A stretch of 25,483 nt of DNA from CAZKNF01 sp964554105. Lineage in GTDB: Bacteria; Bacteroidota; Rhodothermia; Rhodothermales; VXPQ01. Each line of letters starts with the position of its first letter. Position 1 is the first letter of the stretch. Positions 21,500-25,483 of this stretch are shown here, one piece after another. The DNA lies in contig CAZKNF010000049.1 in the NCBI GenBank assembly GCA_964554105.1, forward strand, positions 1-25,483, in the 5' to 3' direction. Below the pieces are notes generated by a model. It did not search any database and was not told where the DNA came from. It saw only the letters and a program-made list of their open reading frames with translations. The position numbers were made by a program, and so were the translations under genes.

Positions 21500-23470
21500 G
21501 TGTGGCTCGTGGATGGCCGGATGGTCGTGCACAAGCAGCCGACGACGCCGGCCGATCAGAGCGTTGCCATCGCCGAAGGCGTTCGGAGTCTCGGCATCCC
21601 CGCCGACGCGTCGATTGCTCACGGCACGACTGCGGCCACCAACGCGCTGCTCGAACGGCGCGGCAGCCGGTGCGCGCTGGTTACCACCGCGGGCTTCCGC
21701 GATGTGCTGGCCATTGCCAGGCAGAATCGGCCTCACCTCTATCGATTCACGCAGAGCCTCCCTCCGCCGCTCGTGCCTGATCAGTTCCGGTTCGAGGTGC
21801 CCGAACGCATCGACCACGATGGAGCGATTCGCATTCCTCTGGATGAGGACGCGCTTCGCGCCGTCGCCGCCAATCTCAGCGAGCTCGGCGTGGATTCCGT
21901 GGCCGTCGTCTTCCTTTTCTCGTTCAAGAACCCCGTCCACGAGCGCCGCGTCGCTGCGATCCTGCACGAACTCCTGCCGGACGTCTCCATCTCACTGAGT
22001 TCAGACATCCTCCCGGAGTATCGCGAATATGAACGCACGACCACGACCGTGGTGAACGCGTTCGTTCGGCCGGTCGTCGGGCGCTATCTCGATCGCCTGA
22101 CCGATGTCGTCGCGCCGCGGGGCGTGCGGGTCATGCAGTCCAACGGCGGCACGATCGATACGGCGCTCGCAGCGCGCCAAGCGGCCCGCCTCGTTCTGAG
22201 CGGCCCGGCCGGCGGCGTCGTCGGGGCGGTGGCCCTCGCAAAGAAGACCGCCGCGGTCCCGGAGCCGCGCCTCATCACCTTCGACATGGGCGGCACGAGC
22301 ACCGACGTCGCGCTGTGCGACGGACGCATCCCACGAACATCGGAGAGCCGTATCGGATCGCTGCCGCTGCGGCTCCCTTCCGTGGACATCCATACGGTCG
22401 GGGCGGGTGGCGGAAGCATCGCGCGCGTGGACGCCGGGGGTGTCCTGCGTGTCGGACCGGAGAGCGCCGGCGCCGATCCGGGCCCGGCGTGCTATGGGCT
22501 GGGCGGAAGTAAGGCTACGGTGACGGATGCCAATGTGGTGCTAGGCCGGATGCAGCCGGAGCGATTCCTCGGCGGCGATGAGGACCTTTCGCTCGACCCC
22601 ACTGCGTCGTATGAGGTCCTTTCGAATCTTGGGCGCCGGCTCGATCTGGATCCCGAGGACGCGGCCCTGGGCGTCATCCGTGTCGCAAACGCCTCGATGG
22701 AGCGTGCGCTGCGGCGGGTCTCAGTCGAGCGGGGGCACGATCCGCGTGAATATACGCTGGTCCCCTTCGGCGGTGCGGGTCCGCTTCACGCCTGCGAGCT
22801 CGCGGATGCGCTCGGTATCCGGACGATTCTGCTGCCGCCGAATCCCGGCGTATTGAGCGCGCTCGGACTGCTGATGGCGGACATCGTCTACGACACGTCG
22901 ATCGCGGTCATGCAGCCGCTTCGTGCGCTCCGGCTGGATTCGTTCACGACCCTGGTGCAAAGAGAGACCGCCTCGGCTCGCCGCGTGCTGGATCAGAACG
23001 AAACATCAGACATCCGCATCGATGCATTCGTCGATATGCGCTACGTCGGCCAGAGCTATGATCTCGAGGTACCGCTGGATCTACCCGTCAGCAAACACGC
23101 CCTTGCGGCCGTCGAGGATCGGTTCCACGACGCGCACCGGATGCGATATGGACACGCGATGAGCGGGCGGCCCGTGGAAATAGTCGCGCTGCGCGCCCGA
23201 GCGTCCTCGCCGGGCTCCATAACGGACTTGCCCCGGGATGCAGAACACCGCGACGATGCCGCGGCGGCGGTATCCGGTCGCGTGGATGTCCTGACCTCTA
23301 CGCCCGAGGGCCGTGTTCGCGCGCCGACATACCAGCGGTCGCAGCTTCGATTTGGCGACGCGTTCGCCGGTCCGGCGCTCATATTCCAGTACGATACGAC
23401 AACATATGTGAGTCCCGGCTGGCGTGCCGAAGTCGATACCTGGCGCAATCTCATCCTTCGCCGCTCCTGA
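21500..23470 (+). CDS. hyuA: Hydantoinase/5-oxoprolinase subunit A (HyuA); N-terminus without canonical start
   Basis: ATP-dependent ring-opening amidohydrolase subunit that acts with HyuB on hydantoins or 5-oxoproline. The family blocks are HGTTAATNALLERRG, the actin-like FDMGGTSTDVALCDG, GAGGGSIARVDAGG, PGPACYGLGG…TVTDANVVLGR, and FGGAGPLHACELADALGI. The same frame is open upstream and reads HLVGIDVGGTFTDFV from 21458, the conserved first phosphate-binding loop, so the true start is near 21447. There, however, no ATG, GTG or TTG is in frame before the stop at 21398; the first in-frame start is GTG 21500, which would cut the conserved loop off. A GTG at 21447 overlapping the lexA stop is one base out of frame. 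A single-base indel, a sequence error or a non-canonical start would explain this. C-terminal ends are normal. Substrate not predictable. Confidence 0.88.
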   Translation: MWLVDGRMVVHKQPTTPADQSVAIAEGVRSLGIPADASIAHGTTAATNALLERRGSRCALVTTAGFRDVLAIARQNRPHLYRFTQSLPPPLVPDQFRFEVPERIDHDGAIRIPLDEDALRAVAANLSELGVDSVAVVFLFSFKNPVHERRVAAILHELLPDVSISLSSDILPEYREYERTTTTVVNAFVRPVVGRYLDRLTDVVAPRGVRVMQSNGGTIDTALAARQAARLVLSGPAGGVVGAVALAKKTAAVPEPRLITFDMGGTSTDVALCDGRIPRTSESRIGSLPLRLPSVDIHTVGAGGGSIARVDAGGVLRVGPESAGADPGPACYGLGGSKATVTDANVVLGRMQPERFLGGDEDLSLDPTASYEVLSNLGRRLDLDPEDAALGVIRVANASMERALRRVSVERGHDPREYTLVPFGGAGPLHACELADALGIRTILLPPNPGVLSALGLLMADIVYDTSIAVMQPLRALRLDSFTTLVQRETASARRVLDQNETSDIRIDAFVDMRYVGQSYDLEVPLDLPVSKHALAAVEDRFHDAHRMRYGHAMSGRPVEIVALRARASSPGSITDLPRDAEHRDDAAAAVSGRVDVLTSTPEGRVRAPTYQRSQLRFGDAFAGPALIFQYDTTTYVSPGWRAEVDTWRNLILRRS

Positions 23471-23482
23471 CCTGACAAATTG

Positions 23483-25084
23483 ATGACCCAGGCCAATCCC
23501 ATTCTTTTGGAGCTCTACAGGCACCGCTTCGCCGGCGTCGCGGAAGAGATGGGCGTGACCCTGCGTCGCACGGGCTATTCGCCAAACATCAAGGAGCGGC
23601 TCGACTTCTCGTGCGCCGTTTTCGACGGCACCGGCCGGATGGTCGCCCAGGCTGCTCACATCCCGGTGCATCTGGGCGCCATGCCTCGAAGTGTGGCCGC
23701 GGCGCGCGCCTCGATATCGGAGTGGCTCGAGGGTGATGTCGTGATCCTGAACGATCCGTACGCGGGTGGCACGCACCTTCCCGACATTACCATGATCTCT
23801 CCGGTGTTCTGCGGGCCGCGCAGCCCATCGGGACCGGCCTTCTTCGCGGTCAGCCGAGCTCATCATGCAGATGTCGGAGGAATGACGCCCGGTTCGCTTC
23901 CGCTTTCGAGCGAGATTTTCCAGGAGGGTGTTATCATTCCACCCGTGAAACTCGTTCGCGCCGGAAAGTCAAATGAGGACTTGCTCCGCCTGCTGCTGCG
24001 GAATGTCCGAACGCCTGACGAGCGCCGAGGTGATCTCGCCGCGCAGCGATCAGCCCATGCGGTTGCGGAGCGAAGGTTGGGAGAGCTCGTGGAGCGGCAC
24101 GGTATCGATGAGGTGACAGCCTATGCCTCTCATCTGCTCGAATACTCCGAGCGCATCACCCGTGCGAGCATTGCCGAATGGCCCGAGGGAGATTTCACGT
24201 TTCGGGATCACATTGCGCTCGACTACGCGGGTGAGTCCGGCCGTGCCGACGTCGTGGTGACGGTACGAATCGGAGATGACCACGTGGAGTTCGATTTTGA
24301 GGGCACCTCCGAGGCGGTCGCCGGATCGTTCAACGCCGTAATCGCTATCACCGAATCAGCCTGCTACTATGCGGTCGCTTGCCTGGCGTGTGAGGGCGCT
24401 CCCATCAACCAGGGAAGCTTTGCTCCCGTTCGTGTGAGCGCGCCCGAGGGCTGTCTCGTGAATGCTCGTCCCCCTCACGCAGTGGCCGCCGGCAACGTGG
24501 AGACCTCACAGCGCGTCGTGGACGCCGTCCTCGGCGCCCTCGCCCAGGCAGTCCCCGACCGAATTCCGGCTGCTTCGCAGGGCACGATGAACAACCTGAC
24601 GATCGGGGGCGCGCGAGCGGACGGTACGCCGTTCGCGTACTACGAAACGATCGGCGGTGGAATGGGCGCAGCACCAGACGGGGATGGTCCGAGCGGTGTG
24701 CACGTCCACATGTCGAATACGCTCAATACACCCATCGAAGCCCTCGAAATGGACTTCCCGTTTCGAATCGAGGAGTATCGGCTGCGACGTGGCAGCGGCG
24801 GTGCCGGACGCTTTCGCGGCGGCGAGGGCATCGTCCGCACGTACGCCTTCGACGCACCGGCCACCGTCACCGTCCTCAGCGAACGGCGAGACGTCGGTCC
24901 ATGGGGCCTGAACGGCGGCGGCAGCGGGGCGGCGGGACGAAACCTGCTTCGGCGTATCGACGGATCGTGGGACGATCTGCCGTCGAAGTTCACTCGTCGG
25001 TTCGCGCCCGGCGAGGCGCTGATCATCGAAACTCCCGGCGGCGGTGGATGGGGTCGGCAAGACGTCGGCGAATCCGAGCGATGA
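23483..25084 (+). CDS. hyuB: Hydantoinase/5-oxoprolinase subunit B (HyuB)
   Basis: Partner of HyuA; the B subunit of the N-methylhydantoinase/5-oxoprolinase family. Typical blocks are RRTGYSPNIKERLDFSCAVFD, HIPVHLGAMP, NDPYAGGTHLPDITMI, HHADVGGMTPGS, EGVIIPPVKL, VDFDFEGTS-like VEFDFEGTSEAVAGSFN, and a C-terminal glycine-rich RGGEGIVR and TPGGGGWG. The start was set to ATG 23483, the second codon after a TTG, giving the usual MTQANPILLELYRHRF. It begins 12 bases after the hyuA stop, so they form a two-gene operon. 533 aa. Some family members hydrolyse hydantoins, others 5-oxoproline or acetophenone-type compounds (carboxylases), and the sequence does not decide between these. No transporter or racemase is adjacent. 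Confidence 0.93.
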   Translation: MTQANPILLELYRHRFAGVAEEMGVTLRRTGYSPNIKERLDFSCAVFDGTGRMVAQAAHIPVHLGAMPRSVAAARASISEWLEGDVVILNDPYAGGTHLPDITMISPVFCGPRSPSGPAFFAVSRAHHADVGGMTPGSLPLSSEIFQEGVIIPPVKLVRAGKSNEDLLRLLLRNVRTPDERRGDLAAQRSAHAVAERRLGELVERHGIDEVTAYASHLLEYSERITRASIAEWPEGDFTFRDHIALDYAGESGRADVVVTVRIGDDHVEFDFEGTSEAVAGSFNAVIAITESACYYAVACLACEGAPINQGSFAPVRVSAPEGCLVNARPPHAVAAGNVETSQRVVDAVLGALAQAVPDRIPAASQGTMNNLTIGGARADGTPFAYYETIGGGMGAAPDGDGPSGVHVHMSNTLNTPIEALEMDFPFRIEEYRLRRGSGGAGRFRGGEGIVRTYAFDAPATVTVLSERRDVGPWGLNGGGSGAAGRNLLRRIDGSWDDLPSKFTRRFAPGEALIIETPGGGGWGRQDVGESER

Positions 25085-25169
25085 GATCGAACGTGCTAGC
25101 TCGAACTACGTGCTCATATGATCAGAACTCTCCGTTGATGTAATCACTCGAGGACCTCGATCGATGATG

Positions 25170-25483
25170 TCAGTCGCTTTCGCGGGGCTCCACGCGAACG
25201 CCGTCCTCGATTTCATTGCTCGGATGGATAATCACCAGTTCACCCTCCTCGAGACCTGAAATGACCTGAGCCGACAGTCCCGATTGATTGTCGACCTGGA
25301 CCTGCTTCCGAACAGCCTGACCGCCCTCCACCGCGAAGGCAGCCCATCCGTCTTCAGTGCGAAAAAGCGCACTCGTCGGGACGATCAGCACATTATCGCC
25401 CTCCCACACGACGAATCGGGCCAGAACACGGTATCCTGCGCCCAGGCCGGCCCACAATTCAGGCGAGGATGCGAGATCCGCGA
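25170..25483 (-). CDS. Efflux RND transporter periplasmic adaptor subunit (HlyD/MFP family), C-terminus only
   Basis: Only the last part of the gene lies in the window; the frame is open to the right edge (through ADLASSPELWAGLG before the first TTG). The piece has the C-terminal beta-barrel/membrane-proximal pattern of membrane fusion proteins: YRVLARFVVWEGDNVLIVPTSALFRTEDGWAAFAVEGGQA, here noted by its parts VWEGDNVLIVPTSALFR and GWAAFAVEGG, then GLEEGELVIIHPS. These adaptors link an inner-membrane pump with an outer-membrane channel. It is convergent to hyuB with 85 bases between; that gap has a short 14-bp-spaced duplication of TCGAAC and a palindrome TCGAGG-a-CCTCGA. Upstream pump genes are outside the window. 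Confidence 0.85.
   Translation of the reverse strand, partial: ADLASSPELWAGLGAGYRVLARFVVWEGDNVLIVPTSALFRTEDGWAAFAVEGGQAVRKQVQVDNQSGLSAQVISGLEEGELVIIHPSNEIEDGVRVEPRESD

Noticed and set aside
21401..21500. LexA-HyuA fusion by programmed +1 frameshift
   Set aside because: GGG TGA C is a weakly favourable context, but there is no slippery CTT or upstream stimulator, and a fused repressor-hydantoinase makes little sense. An indel is simpler.
25148..25160. Palindrome TCGAGG-a-CCTCGA as a terminator between hyuB and the efflux gene
   Set aside because: Centre of one base leaves little loop, the stem after fraying is about 4 bases, and no T-run follows on either strand.

Overview
The window looks like a chromosomal segment of a moderately GC-rich, diderm (lipoprotein- and efflux-adaptor-bearing) bacterium. 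The gene set (heterodimeric ABC exporter, wHTH-fused metal permeases, arsenosugar genes, LexA, ComEA-like protein) fits the Bacteroidota/Rhodothermota area best, but this is an inference from gene content; no rRNA or other phylogenetic marker is present and no search was run. No tRNA, rRNA, CRISPR array, prophage or insertion sequence was recognised.

Layout. 1-2162 (+): the 3' part of a large hybrid sensor histidine kinase (PAS, HisKA, HATPase, two receivers, HPt). 6294-2168 (-): a four-gene metal-uptake operon (TroA/MntA-type lipoprotein, ATPase, two permeases). Both permeases carry a C-terminal winged-helix-like domain, and a DtxR-like palindrome overlaps the probable operon promoter. 6540-7355 (+): a thioredoxin/TPR-type co-chaperone. 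10207-7470 (-): a four-gene arsenic operon, arsR-arsM-AhpD-like-arsS, behind an inverted-repeat operator; it points to methylation and arsenosugar synthesis and no arsenite pump or arsenate reductase lies in the window. 15063-10362 (-): two half-ABC exporters flanking rnz (RNase Z); one subunit has a consensus and the other a degenerate ATPase site, so they probably form one heterodimer. 15228-16076 (+): a mercaptopyruvate-type sulfurtransferase. Then on (-): nagB, a tandem TerB-like protein and an OmpR-type response regulator without a partner kinase. 18894-19097 (+): a small single-pass membrane protein. 19881-19246 (-): a membrane-anchored ComEA-like HhH protein, divergent from recO (19931-20686, +). 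lexA (+) has its own good promoter and is followed directly by hyuA-hyuB (hydantoinase/5-oxoprolinase family). The window closes with the C-terminus of an efflux periplasmic adaptor (-).

Two features stand out. The metal operon combines transporter and probable DNA-binding regulator in the same polypeptides, twice. The reading frame of hyuA extends upstream of any canonical start codon through its conserved nucleotide-binding motif, which suggests a one-base indel or an unusual start beside the lexA stop. In addition, several gaps between genes contain unrelated short tandem repeats (units of about 15, 16, 18, 20 and 30 bp), an uncommon concentration. No gene-free stretch exceeds 300 bases.
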